Below, piece after piece: positions 5,706 to 12,575 of a stretch of DNA of 12,575 nucleotides. Under the pieces are notes generated by a model. The model worked only from the letters and a program-made list of their open reading frames with translations, did not search any database and was not told where the DNA came from. Every line of letters starts with the position of its first letter. The stretch's first letter is position 1. The DNA comes from Chthoniobacter flavus. GTDB lineage: Bacteria > Verrucomicrobiota > Verrucomicrobiia > Chthoniobacterales > Terrimicrobiaceae. The position numbers and the translations under genes were made by a program. The stretch covers positions 1 to 12,575 of the forward strand of contig CAMDOJ010000034.1 of the NCBI GenBank assembly GCA_945903555.1. The letters run 5' to 3'.

Positions 5706-6560
5706 GTGCACAAGGTCATTCCCATCATAGCAACTATCGGGTTACTGCTTTCATTTTCGGCGCTGGCTCAAAACGACATTGAGGCGGAATTAAAAGCCAG
5801 TTCGGATGAGCACATGCGCGAGGAACTCGGCGTCAATCCTGTCACCTCCCCCTCCATCGCGACATTGCTCAACGATTTGGAGTCCTTCCGTCCAGCCCCC
5901 CTCCATCTTCTTGATGCCACGTCCAGGGAAGCCTCCTTTAACAACCGCCTTCAAACGGCTCTTCATTTTGGATCACTCGTTGCAGACGGCTTCATTCTCA
6001 CCATTGCCGAACGCCCCAAGGATGTTCAAGACGTCGGCAAGGCACTCATTCGCCAAGCCCGAGCTCTCGGCATCGGAGAACAATTAACCAAGCGCAGTAA
6101 GAGCCTGCTCGACTTGAGCGACAAGGGTGACTGGATCGGCATGCGCCAAGAGTTAGTTCGCACCCAAGAGGACGTTGAAAATACGATGCTGGAACTGCGT
6201 GACGAAGAGTTGGCCCACATGGTCAGCCTCGGAGGCTGGTTGCGCGGTTTTCAAGTCGGAACCACTAGCACAGCGGAAAAATACACCCCCGTGAAGGCCG
6301 ACATTCTCGCGAAGCCTGACGTCATTGACTACTTTATTGACCGCTTGGAAACCTTAAATCCCGACATCAAGAAGACCGAAATGGTCACGGCCCTTTTGGA
6401 AGGAATCAAAAAAATCCGCCTCGTCCTTATCGAGACCCAAGGCGTGACTCCGACCCAAGCCCAAGTCGCAAAATTGAAGCAACTAGCCGATGATGCCCAC
6501 TCGTTTGCCACCGCCCGCGTTGACGAGGAAGGCCGATTTACAAAAAGCCCAAACCCATAA
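5706..6560 (+). CDS. Secreted or periplasmic helical protein of unknown function
   Basis: I do not recognise this 284-residue protein. It starts at a GTG with a good Shine-Dalgarno. Residues 1-21 are a clear Sec signal peptide: MHK, a hydrophobic core (IPIIATIGLLLSFS) and an A-L-A cleavage site before Gln22. The mature part is rich in charged residues and Leu/Ala with few Pro or Gly, suggesting a mostly alpha-helical fold, with no further membrane segment, no cysteines that I can see and no recognisable catalytic motif. FNNRLQTALHFGSLVADGF (about 79-97) looks like its best-ordered core. It is the first plus-strand gene, 68 nt before nuoH, and may share its transcript. It is real by its signal peptide, length and start signal; its function is open. 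Confidence 0.8.
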   Translation: MHKVIPIIATIGLLLSFSALAQNDIEAELKASSDEHMREELGVNPVTSPSIATLLNDLESFRPAPLHLLDATSREASFNNRLQTALHFGSLVADGFILTIAERPKDVQDVGKALIRQARALGIGEQLTKRSKSLLDLSDKGDWIGMRQELVRTQEDVENTMLELRDEELAHMVSLGGWLRGFQVGTTSTAEKYTPVKADILAKPDVIDYFIDRLETLNPDIKKTEMVTALLEGIKKIRLVLIETQGVTPTQAQVAKLKQLADDAHSFATARVDEEGRFTKSPNP

Positions 6561-6588
6561 AAACCGACTTTTCTCCAGCTTGCGACTC

Positions 6589-6605
6589 GACACACGGGCT
6601 GTGTC
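6589..6605 (+). repeat. Small hairpin between the 5706 gene and nuoH
   Basis: GACACA (6589-6594) and TGTGTC (6600-6605) form a 6-bp stem with a 5-nt CGGGC loop, 28 nt after the stop of the upstream gene. A T-rich but interrupted stretch follows (to 6628). It might be a weak or partial terminator, or chance. Confidence 0.25.
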
Positions 6606-6628
6606 CGCTTTAATCACGATTCGTTTTT

Positions 6629-7810
6629 ATGAACATCCTTACCGCGCTCATGCAACCGGAGGTTTTTTTGGTGTGGACCTCGCTGGCAAAGACTCTCGGA
6701 CTCCTAGGCGTGATCTTGGGTCTCGTTTCGTATACGGTTTACGCCGAACGCAAAATCTGCGCTTGGATTCAAGACCGTGTAGGCCCAAACCGAACAGGCA
6801 TCCCGCTCACCAAGTTTCGAATTTTTGGACTCGGTCAACCGATCGCCGACGCACTCAAGCTTTTGCTCAAGGAAAACTTCATCCCTAACGACGTAAACAA
6901 ATTTTATTTTTACATCGCTCCGAAGCTGGCGATGGTCCCGGCGATCCTCGTATTGGCGGTATTACCCTTCGGCAGTTCGCTCTTGGGAGTTCCGATGGTG
7001 ATCGCCAATATCAACATCGGCGTTCTCTACGTTTTCGCCGTTTCGTCCCTTGGGGTCTATGGCATCGTGCTGGCCGGATGGGCCTCAAATTCGAAATACC
7101 CCTTCCTCGGCGGCATCCGCTCCACCTCGCAGATGATCTCCTACGAGCTGTCACTCGGTCTCTCGGTGATCCCCGTCTTCATGGTCTGTGGCACACTGAG
7201 CATGCCCGACATCGTCCTATGGCAACGGGAGAACGGTTGGATGGTTGCGCCATTTTGGGCCAAGGGCCTGACTTGGGAAATGATTCTCTCGGGGGATATC
7301 CAAGGCGTCATCGGGTCATTCGTCGCCGGATTTTCGATTCAGCGGATCCTACTCTGGATTCCCATGCTGATTTCCTTCGTGATTTTCCTCATCTCGATGT
7401 TCGCGGAGACCAACCGTCTTCCCTTCGATCTTCCCGAAGCCGAGCAGGAACTCGTCGGCGGCTACCACACCGAATATTCCGGAATGGGATTTGCGCTGTT
7501 TTTCCTTGGTGAATATGCAGCCATGATCGCGGGTTCGGGTGTGATCGTGACGCTTTTTCTTGGTGGCTGGAGCCTTCCGCTCATGCCCGATGGATCGTTT
7601 CCAGGTCTCCCTGGCGTGTTATTTGGCCTCATAAACATTGGCGTCTTTTTTGCCAAGGTGGTCGCCCTTTTAGTGCTGTTCATCTGGGTGCGCTGGACTC
7701 TGCCACGCTTCCGTTATGACCAACTTATGAAACTCGGTTGGTATTTCTTCTTTGAGTTGGCGCTGGTGAATATCTTCATCGCCGCCTTCATTGTGGCCTA
7801 CGTCAAATAA
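6629..7810 (+). CDS. nuoH: NADH-quinone oxidoreductase subunit H
   Basis: A 393-residue polytopic membrane protein with about eight or more hydrophobic segments. NuoH (ND1) joins the hydrophilic arm of complex I to the membrane arm and forms much of the quinone chamber. Signatures are YAERKICAWIQDRVGPNR (38-55), ALKLLLKE near 75-82, and FAETNRLPFDLPEAEQELV (258-276) followed by GGYHTEYSG. The acidic residues E260, E270, E272 and E274 sit at conserved loop positions. It is longer than E. coli NuoH (325), mostly from an extra segment around residues 190-240 and a longer loop before the last helices. Neither nuoG nor nuoI is next to it; hisD starts 6 nt after its stop. The ATG has no Shine-Dalgarno. 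Confidence 0.97.
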   Translation: MNILTALMQPEVFLVWTSLAKTLGLLGVILGLVSYTVYAERKICAWIQDRVGPNRTGIPLTKFRIFGLGQPIADALKLLLKENFIPNDVNKFYFYIAPKLAMVPAILVLAVLPFGSSLLGVPMVIANINIGVLYVFAVSSLGVYGIVLAGWASNSKYPFLGGIRSTSQMISYELSLGLSVIPVFMVCGTLSMPDIVLWQRENGWMVAPFWAKGLTWEMILSGDIQGVIGSFVAGFSIQRILLWIPMLISFVIFLISMFAETNRLPFDLPEAEQELVGGYHTEYSGMGFALFFLGEYAAMIAGSGVIVTLFLGGWSLPLMPDGSFPGLPGVLFGLINIGVFFAKVVALLVLFIWVRWTLPRFRYDQLMKLGWYFFFELALVNIFIAAFIVAYVK

Positions 7811-7816
7811 CACCAA

Positions 7817-9103
7817 ATGCAAATCCTCCGTCCAGGTGACAAAGGCTACCAGCGCCGTTTGCTAGATTTAAACCGCCGGTTTGAATCCGATACCGCCGTG
7901 AAGGGATCCGTGGAAGAAATCCTCTTCGCCGTCGCCAAAGAGGGCGATGCTGCCCTCTTGCGTTATACAAAAAAATTTGGCGGCCCTGATTTGGAGGCGC
8001 GCGGGATACCCGTTACGCCTCATGAAGTCGCCACGGCTTTAGCCGATCTTCCCTCCGACACGGCGAAAGCGATTCAAGCAGCTAAGGCGAACGTGAAGGC
8101 CTTTGCAAAACGGAGCCTAAAAAAAAGTTGGTTCATGAAAAACCGGCAAGGCGCCATCGTCGGTGAACGACATGAGCCCTTCCGCCGCGTTGGCATTTAT
8201 ATCCCCGGCGGCACAGCTCCACTGGTCTCGACGTCCGTGATGACTTGTACGCTGGCATCCACCGCTGGTGTAGCCGAGATCGTGGCCACGACTCCAGCCG
8301 GGCCGGACGGCAAAGTTCACCCTGCCCTTCTCGCCGCCCTTAGCCTTTGTGGCGCCACCGAGATCTATCGAGTGGGCGGAGCCCAAGCCGTTGCCGCCAT
8401 GGCCTACGGAACCCCAACCATCCGCCGGGTACAAAAGATTTTTGGCCCAGGAAACTCCTATGTCGTCGAAGCCAAGCGCCAAGTTTTGGGAGCGGTCGCC
8501 ATCGACCTCCTTCCGGGCCCGAGCGAGGTGCTTGTGATCGCGGACAAGAAGGCCAAGCCCGACTGGATCGCCGCCGACCTGCTCGCCCAAGCCGAACATG
8601 GCCACGGGAGCCAAGCAATCTTGGTCACCGATTCCGAAAAAATCCTAACAGGCACGGCTAAGGCGATCGAGCGTCAGTCGAAGCTCTCGAAACGTCCGGC
8701 AGAACTCGCCAAGGCACTCAAAAACACACTCCTCATTCTCGTCAAGGACATGGATGCTGCCATTCAAGTCGCCAACGACTACGCCGCCGAGCACGTCTCC
8801 ATCGCGACCGAGTTTCCCGGCGAGGTCTCGCTCTCGCTCCACACTTCGGGAGCCATCTTCCTCGGTGGGCTATCACCCGTCGTTGCCGGCGATTTTCTTG
8901 CTGGTCCGAGCCACGAACTGCCGACCGGCGGGGCTGGAAAATCTTTCGCAGGACTCACTGTGGATCAATTCCAACGTCGCACGAGCGTAGTCATGTATGA
9001 CGAAGACGCTCTTCGCGCCTCGCTGCCATTTCTCGAGACCTTCAGCGCCATCGAGGGGCTCGATGCGCACGGACGCTCGGCATCCATCCGCCTCAAAAAG
9101 TGA
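7817..9103 (+). CDS. hisD: Histidinol dehydrogenase
   Basis: A 428-residue cytosolic zinc enzyme that oxidises L-histidinol to L-histidine with two NAD+, the last step of histidine synthesis. Signatures include VGIYIPGG (125-132), GGAQAVAAMAYGT (187-199), KIFGPGNSYV (207-216), and GPSEVLVIAD (234-243). Gln258 and His261 in LLAQAEHG are the zinc ligands, DYAAEHVS holds the catalytic Glu-His pair, GDFLAGPSHELPTGG gives the third ligand region, and the final EGLDAHG carries the last His ligand. The protein is complete. No other histidine gene is near. It starts 6 nt after nuoH and its TGA overlaps the folP GTG by 4 nt. Confidence 0.97.
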   Translation: MQILRPGDKGYQRRLLDLNRRFESDTAVKGSVEEILFAVAKEGDAALLRYTKKFGGPDLEARGIPVTPHEVATALADLPSDTAKAIQAAKANVKAFAKRSLKKSWFMKNRQGAIVGERHEPFRRVGIYIPGGTAPLVSTSVMTCTLASTAGVAEIVATTPAGPDGKVHPALLAALSLCGATEIYRVGGAQAVAAMAYGTPTIRRVQKIFGPGNSYVVEAKRQVLGAVAIDLLPGPSEVLVIADKKAKPDWIAADLLAQAEHGHGSQAILVTDSEKILTGTAKAIERQSKLSKRPAELAKALKNTLLILVKDMDAAIQVANDYAAEHVSIATEFPGEVSLSLHTSGAIFLGGLSPVVAGDFLAGPSHELPTGGAGKSFAGLTVDQFQRRTSVVMYDEDALRASLPFLETFSAIEGLDAHGRSASIRLKK

Positions 9104-9939
9104 TTTGGAAGGTTCGGGGTCAGTCACTCGATCTCACCCACCGCGCGCTGCTGATGGGGATCGTCAACGTCACCCCGGATTCCTTTTCAGATGGGGGATC
9201 TTTTCTTGATCCCCTCGCTGCTTGCACCCACGGATTGAAGCTCGTTGAGGAAGGGGCCGACATCCTCGACATCGGCGGCGAATCAACCCGACCGGGATCT
9301 CAAAGCGTCCCGCTCGAAGAGGAAATCCAACGCGTGATCCCCGTGATTCAGAGACTGCGCCACGAGACGAAGGCCTTGATTTCGATTGATACAAATAAGG
9401 CTGCCGTCGCTCAAGCCGCCGTTAATGCGGGTGCGGACATTATCAATGACATCACCGGCCTCCGAGGGGATGCGAATATGCCAAGCGTCGTTTCTCAATC
9501 CGGAGCCGGAGTGATCATCATGCACATGAAAGGCACGCCCCGCACAATGCAGGATGCCCCAGCCTACCTCGATATCATAAGCGAAATCGGGGATTTTTTT
9601 CGACAGTCCGTCGCCCTCGCTCTATCCTCTGGCGTCGATCCCATGAGCATCGCCCTCGACCCAGGAATTGGTTTTGGAAAAACACCTGAGCACAATCGCC
9701 AGTTGCTCGTAGGGATCGGCTCATTTACAAAAACCGGGCATCCGATTCTCGTCGGCACCTCCCGCAAGTCCTTCCTAGGCTGGTTGGCAGGTTCGACAGC
9801 AATGGATGACCGCTTCTGGCCTGGCGTGGCGACTACCTCCCTTTGCCGTGAACGAGGCGCGAGAATCTTTCGCGTTCACGATGTGAAACCCCACCACGAT
9901 GCCCTGCGCATGACGGAGGCAATCCTAAATCATGTTTGA
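9100..9939 (+). CDS. folP: Dihydropteroate synthase
   Basis: A 279-residue TIM-barrel enzyme of normal length that joins p-aminobenzoate to dihydropterin pyrophosphate in folate synthesis; it is the target of sulfonamides. All core motifs are present: MGIVNVTPDSFSDGG (19-33), DIGGESTRPG (57-66), SIDT in the third strand, NDITG, MHMKGTP, DPGIGFGKT (187-195), GTSRKSF (219-225) and RVHDV (258-262). The start is the GTG at 9100, which overlaps the hisD stop (GTGA); MIWKVRGQSLDL then gives the usual first strand, and no ATG is available before the conserved MGIVNVTP. Its stop overlaps the cdaA start by 8 nt. folP upstream of cdaA or glmM is a recurring arrangement in bacteria. Confidence 0.97.
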   Translation: MIWKVRGQSLDLTHRALLMGIVNVTPDSFSDGGSFLDPLAACTHGLKLVEEGADILDIGGESTRPGSQSVPLEEEIQRVIPVIQRLRHETKALISIDTNKAAVAQAAVNAGADIINDITGLRGDANMPSVVSQSGAGVIIMHMKGTPRTMQDAPAYLDIISEIGDFFRQSVALALSSGVDPMSIALDPGIGFGKTPEHNRQLLVGIGSFTKTGHPILVGTSRKSFLGWLAGSTAMDDRFWPGVATTSLCRERGARIFRVHDVKPHHDALRMTEAILNHV

Positions 9940-10807
9940 GCAAACCACCCTATTTTTGAGCCAGCAATGGACCTCCGCCGTCGAGGTGGGAATTCTGGCT
10001 GTGGTCATTTACTACATCTACACGTATCTTCGTGGCACCCACGGGGCGCGAATCCTGATCGGCCTCGCGCTTGTATTTCTCACCCTCACCCTCGTCTCAC
10101 AGATCCTCAATCTGGAAGTGATCAGCTGGCTATTAAGGAGCATTTCAGTCTTTCTAGCCATCGCGCTGGTCGTGATATTCCAACCTGAGTTGCGACGCGC
10201 CCTCACAGAGCTCGGTAGCCATCGCTTTTTCTCCTCAGCATTTGAGGAAAGGGAAACCATCGAGGACATCACTGATGCCGTTTTTGAATTGGCAAGCAAG
10301 GGATTCGGCGCCCTCATCGCCATCGAGCGCGACATCCACCTCAAGGCCATCATCGAAACCGGCGTTTCTCTGGATGCGGAATTCTCAAAAGAACTCGCCT
10401 TGACCATCTTTCACCCGAAGACGGTGCTCCACGATGGTGGGGTTGTCGTCAGCGGCGATCGCATCGTTGCCGCCGCCTGCATTTTCCCCCTCACACAACG
10501 CGAAGACCTCGATCGCAACCTCGGCCTGCGACACAGAGCCGGTCTAGGCCTGAGCGAGGAATCCGATGCTGTCATGCTCATCGTGTCCGAAGAAACCGGC
10601 CAAGTTTCGATTTGTCACGCCGGTATCATTGAACGAAATCTGAGTGTGGAAAAATTCCGTCACAGCCTAAGCAAGCTTCTCCTCCATGAAAAATATGAAA
10701 GCGATCATCCTACACAACTGGAAGGCCAAGCTCTCGAGTCTGATCCTGGGCGTAGCACTCTGGTATCTCATCAAGCAGAACGTCGCTCGGACTCCCGATC
10801 GATATGA
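9932..10807 (+). CDS. cdaA: Membrane-bound diadenylate cyclase (c-di-AMP synthase)
   Basis: A 291-residue CdaA-type protein that joins two ATP into c-di-AMP, a messenger for potassium, osmotic and cell-wall control. Three membrane helices (about 17-33, 40-58, 64-83) lead into the family signature IFQPELRRALTELG (82-95) and the DAC domain. Catalytic motifs are LHDGG (166-170) and GLRHRAGLGLSEESDA (198-213), the usual DGA/DGG and RHR positions, so it should be active. Residues 252-291 are polar, low in order, and overlap the next ORF in another frame, so the tail is probably unconstrained. The ATG overlaps the folP stop by 8 nt. The order cdaA - cdaR-like - glmM matches the operon known from Firmicutes. 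Confidence 0.96.
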   Translation: MFEQTTLFLSQQWTSAVEVGILAVVIYYIYTYLRGTHGARILIGLALVFLTLTLVSQILNLEVISWLLRSISVFLAIALVVIFQPELRRALTELGSHRFFSSAFEERETIEDITDAVFELASKGFGALIAIERDIHLKAIIETGVSLDAEFSKELALTIFHPKTVLHDGGVVVSGDRIVAAACIFPLTQREDLDRNLGLRHRAGLGLSEESDAVMLIVSEETGQVSICHAGIIERNLSVEKFRHSLSKLLLHEKYESDHPTQLEGQALESDPGRSTLVSHQAERRSDSRSI

Positions 10808-10871
10808 TTTTGGTCGCAGACCGGCTGCTGGCAACATCAGCAATCAAGCACCTAAGACCCCTTTAAAATAA
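10686..10871 (+). CDS. Short YbbR/CdaR-like single-pass membrane peptide
   Basis: A 61-residue peptide in the place of cdaR. Residues 10-33 (HNWKAKLSSLILGVALWYLIK and on) match the N-terminal anchor of YbbR/CdaR proteins: a basic NWxxK lead, then a membrane helix ending in ALWYLI. After it come only about 28 polar residues; the ORF ends 2 nt before glmM, so there is no YbbR domain. CdaR normally binds CdaA and tunes c-di-AMP output through extracytoplasmic YbbR repeats; this protein could keep only the membrane contact. It begins inside cdaA (122-nt overlap, +1 frame). A second ATG at 10695 is equally possible and would shorten it by three residues. That it is translated is inferred from the anchor match and position. 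Confidence 0.75.
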   Translation: MKNMKAIILHNWKAKLSSLILGVALWYLIKQNVARTPDRYDFGRRPAAGNISNQAPKTPLK

Positions 10872-10873
10872 TC

Positions 10874-12247
10874 ATGAATCAAAAAAAACTTTTTGGAACG
10901 GACGGCGTCCGCGGCGTAGCGAACATTGAGCCCGTCACCGCCGAGACCGCGCTCAAGCTCGGTCGCGCCGCCGCCCATGTCTTCGCCGAGACTCGTGCAC
11001 ATGCGCGAAGCGGACGCTTGAAAATCGTCATTGGTAAAGATACCCGCCTCTCAGGATACATGCTCGAGCACGCGATGGTCGCGGGCTTGACCTCTCTCGG
11101 TTGCGACGCCCTTCTCATCGGTCCCCTGCCCACGCCGGGCGTCGCCTACATCACACGCTCTCTCCGCGCGGATGCCGGCATCGTCCTCTCCGCATCCCAC
11201 AATCCCTACGAAGATAACGGTATCAAATTTTTTCGCCACGACGGGTATAAGTTGGATGATGAAATCGAAGCCCGGATTGAAAATCTCGTCTTCAGCGGCG
11301 AGATTGAAAACATCCGCCCGACCGCGACCAAGATCGGCAAGGCACACCGCATCGACGATGCCCTCGGACGCTACGTCGAATTTGCGAAGCAAAGCTTCCC
11401 TCGCGGCTTCACGCTGGAATCCCTTCGCATTGCGTTGGATTGTGCCAATGGCGCTGCCTACAAATCCAGCCCGTGTATTCTTCGTGAGCTTGGCGCCGAC
11501 TTGATCGTTCATAACAACCAACCGACCGGCACCAACATCAACACCGATTGCGGTAGCACGCACCCCGAGCACATCCAGCGCTTCACAAAGGAATGCAAAG
11601 CCCACATTGGCATCACGCATGATGGCGACGCCGACCGCATGTTGCTCTGCGATGAGAATGGAGAACTCGTCGATGGCGACGAAATCATGGCCATCGCTGC
11701 CGTTGATTACCTGAAACGCGGATGCCTGAATGGAAACACGCTCGTGGCTACGGTGATGAGCAACTTCGGACTCGATGAGACACTCGCAGCCCACGGTGGC
11801 CGCGTGCTCCGCACCAAAGTCGGAGACCGCTACGTGATCGAGGCCATGCTTCGCGAAGGGTATAATGTGGGCGGAGAGCAGAGTGGACACATGATCTTCG
11901 GCGACTTCGCGACTACTGGCGACGGCATCGTCAGCGCACTTCAGATTCTCCGCGTCATGATCGAGACTGGCCAACCTCTCAGCGAACTCAAAAAAGCCCT
12001 CAAAAAATACCCTCAAGCGCAGCGAAACCTTCGCGTGAACGACAAGCCTGCATTGGAGACTATCTCCGGTCTGCAGACGCTTCTGAACGAAGCCGAGTCG
12101 ACCTTGAAAGGCAAAGGCCGCGTCCTTCTTCGCTACTCCGGCACCGAGCCAAAAATTCGCCTCCTTCTGGAAGGTCGGGAGCAAGATGTGATTGATTACC
12201 ATGCCGACCGCATCGCCGGATTACTTCAGGAAGCTATCGGCGCCTAA
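10874..12247 (+). CDS. glmM: Phosphoglucosamine mutase
   Basis: A 457-residue enzyme (family about 445-460) that turns glucosamine-6-phosphate into glucosamine-1-phosphate for UDP-GlcNAc, hence peptidoglycan and lipopolysaccharide. It shows the start LFGTDGVRGVAN (6-17), the phosphoserine loop SASHNP with Ser108, the magnesium loop DGDADR (Asp250, 252, 254), the sugar loop GGEQSGH and the C-terminal phosphate loop RYSGTEPKIR. All catalytic residues are present. It starts 2 nt after the mini-CdaR stop and ends the rightward run. A run of eight A (10881-10888) covers codons 3-5. In other bacteria GlmM binds and inhibits CdaA, so the shared operon likely links c-di-AMP to wall synthesis. Confidence 0.98.
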   Translation: MNQKKLFGTDGVRGVANIEPVTAETALKLGRAAAHVFAETRAHARSGRLKIVIGKDTRLSGYMLEHAMVAGLTSLGCDALLIGPLPTPGVAYITRSLRADAGIVLSASHNPYEDNGIKFFRHDGYKLDDEIEARIENLVFSGEIENIRPTATKIGKAHRIDDALGRYVEFAKQSFPRGFTLESLRIALDCANGAAYKSSPCILRELGADLIVHNNQPTGTNINTDCGSTHPEHIQRFTKECKAHIGITHDGDADRMLLCDENGELVDGDEIMAIAAVDYLKRGCLNGNTLVATVMSNFGLDETLAAHGGRVLRTKVGDRYVIEAMLREGYNVGGEQSGHMIFGDFATTGDGIVSALQILRVMIETGQPLSELKKALKKYPQAQRNLRVNDKPALETISGLQTLLNEAESTLKGKGRVLLRYSGTEPKIRLLLEGREQDVIDYHADRIAGLLQEAIGA

Positions 12248-12254
12248 AAATCGG

Positions 12255-12575
12255 CTACCAAAAAAGAATCGCGCAAACTAGGAGCGCCACACCATAGCCT
12301 ACGCCACCGAGGCAGGCTAACCGCCAGCGTGTCGTTGAAGCTGTGACCAAGTTGATTGCATCACGCACGAGGTAAGGCATGCCAACCATGAACAAGCCCG
12401 CCACCACCCACCCGTAGGCCAGCGTTACGAGCAACAATCGACTTGTCTCCGTCCGCAGCACAGCGGACTCCAGTAACACCTCGGCAGCCAGCAGCAGCAC
12501 CATTCCAAGCGCCCTCGCAGCCAGGAATTCCTCTACGTAGAGCCATGAAAGAATAGCTCCGGCCACGATGCCAAT
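12255..12575 (-). CDS. Multi-pass membrane protein, 5' part outside window
   Basis: The frame is open from the right window edge to a TAG at 12257-12255, giving 106 visible C-terminal residues; a GTG at 12566 is internal to a hydrophobic segment (IGIVAGAILSW) and is unlikely to be the true start. About four membrane helices are visible (roughly 1-13, 23-35, 44-62, 85-105), with short polar loops such as LRTETSR and TASTTRWR, and the protein ends in ILFW. I recognise no family. It converges on glmM with only 7 nt between the two stops. Its length, steady hydrophobic pattern and abutting stop make it a real gene; the function is unknown. Confidence 0.7.
   Translation of the reverse strand: MGIVAGAILSWLYVEEFLAARALGMVLLLAAEVLLESAVLRTETSRLLLVTLAYGWVVAGLFMVGMPYLVRDAINLVTASTTRWRLACLGGVGYGVALLVCAILFW

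Noticed and set aside
8117..8614. 165-codon ORF antisense to hisD
   Set aside because: The sense strand is an intact hisD; the antisense product is Gly-rich and resembles nothing.
11051..12202. 383-codon ORF antisense to glmM
   Set aside because: It lies entirely over a complete, well-conserved glmM; its translation has no family motif, and such antisense frames arise from codon bias in GC-rich genes.
1..12575. Defence system, prophage, insertion sequence or CRISPR array
   Set aside because: No transposase, integrase, nuclease or repeat-spacer pattern is seen; nearly every gene is conserved housekeeping.

Overview
The window looks like an ordinary stretch of a bacterial chromosome carrying conserved housekeeping genes. 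There is no tRNA, rRNA, CRISPR array, transposase or phage gene that I can see. Moderate GC content, a scarcity of Shine-Dalgarno sequences, an exported methyltransferase of a type I associate with the Planctomycetes/Verrucomicrobia group, and a cdaA - short YbbR-like - glmM module suggest a Verrucomicrobiota-like member of the PVC superphylum. This is inference; no sequence here fixes the taxon.

Left half (minus strand, read right to left from about 5616): alanine dehydrogenase (ald), gamma-glutamyl phosphate reductase (proA), acylphosphatase (acyP), an ABC-transporter ATPase, dethiobiotin synthetase (bioD), then ribosomal proteins L21 (rplU) and L27 (rpmA). The first five genes are joined by four successive 4-nt ATGA stop/start overlaps. 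A 48-nt spacer with an inverted repeat separates bioD from rplU. A 336-nt gap (527-862) with three inverted repeats follows rpmA, and beyond it lies the 5' part of an exported SAM-dependent methyltransferase that runs off the left edge.

Right half (plus strand, from 5706): a secreted helical protein of unknown function, NADH-quinone oxidoreductase subunit H (nuoH) away from other complex I genes, histidinol dehydrogenase (hisD), dihydropteroate synthase (folP), the diadenylate cyclase cdaA, a 61-residue YbbR/CdaR-like membrane peptide, and phosphoglucosamine mutase (glmM). hisD/folP and folP/cdaA overlap by 4 and 8 nt, and the small CdaR-like ORF overlaps the end of cdaA by 122 nt. The two halves diverge from an 89-nt gap (5617-5705). 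A membrane protein on the minus strand converges on glmM at the right edge.

The clearest functional unit is cdaA - mini-cdaR - glmM: c-di-AMP synthesis, its membrane regulator and the enzyme that opens UDP-GlcNAc/peptidoglycan precursor synthesis. The most unusual point is that the CdaR-like protein is reduced to its N-terminal membrane anchor, with no room for YbbR domains before glmM. Otherwise the genes serve separate tasks (amino acids, biotin, folate, respiration, translation) and seem to share transcription rather than a pathway. I found no convincing new multi-gene system.
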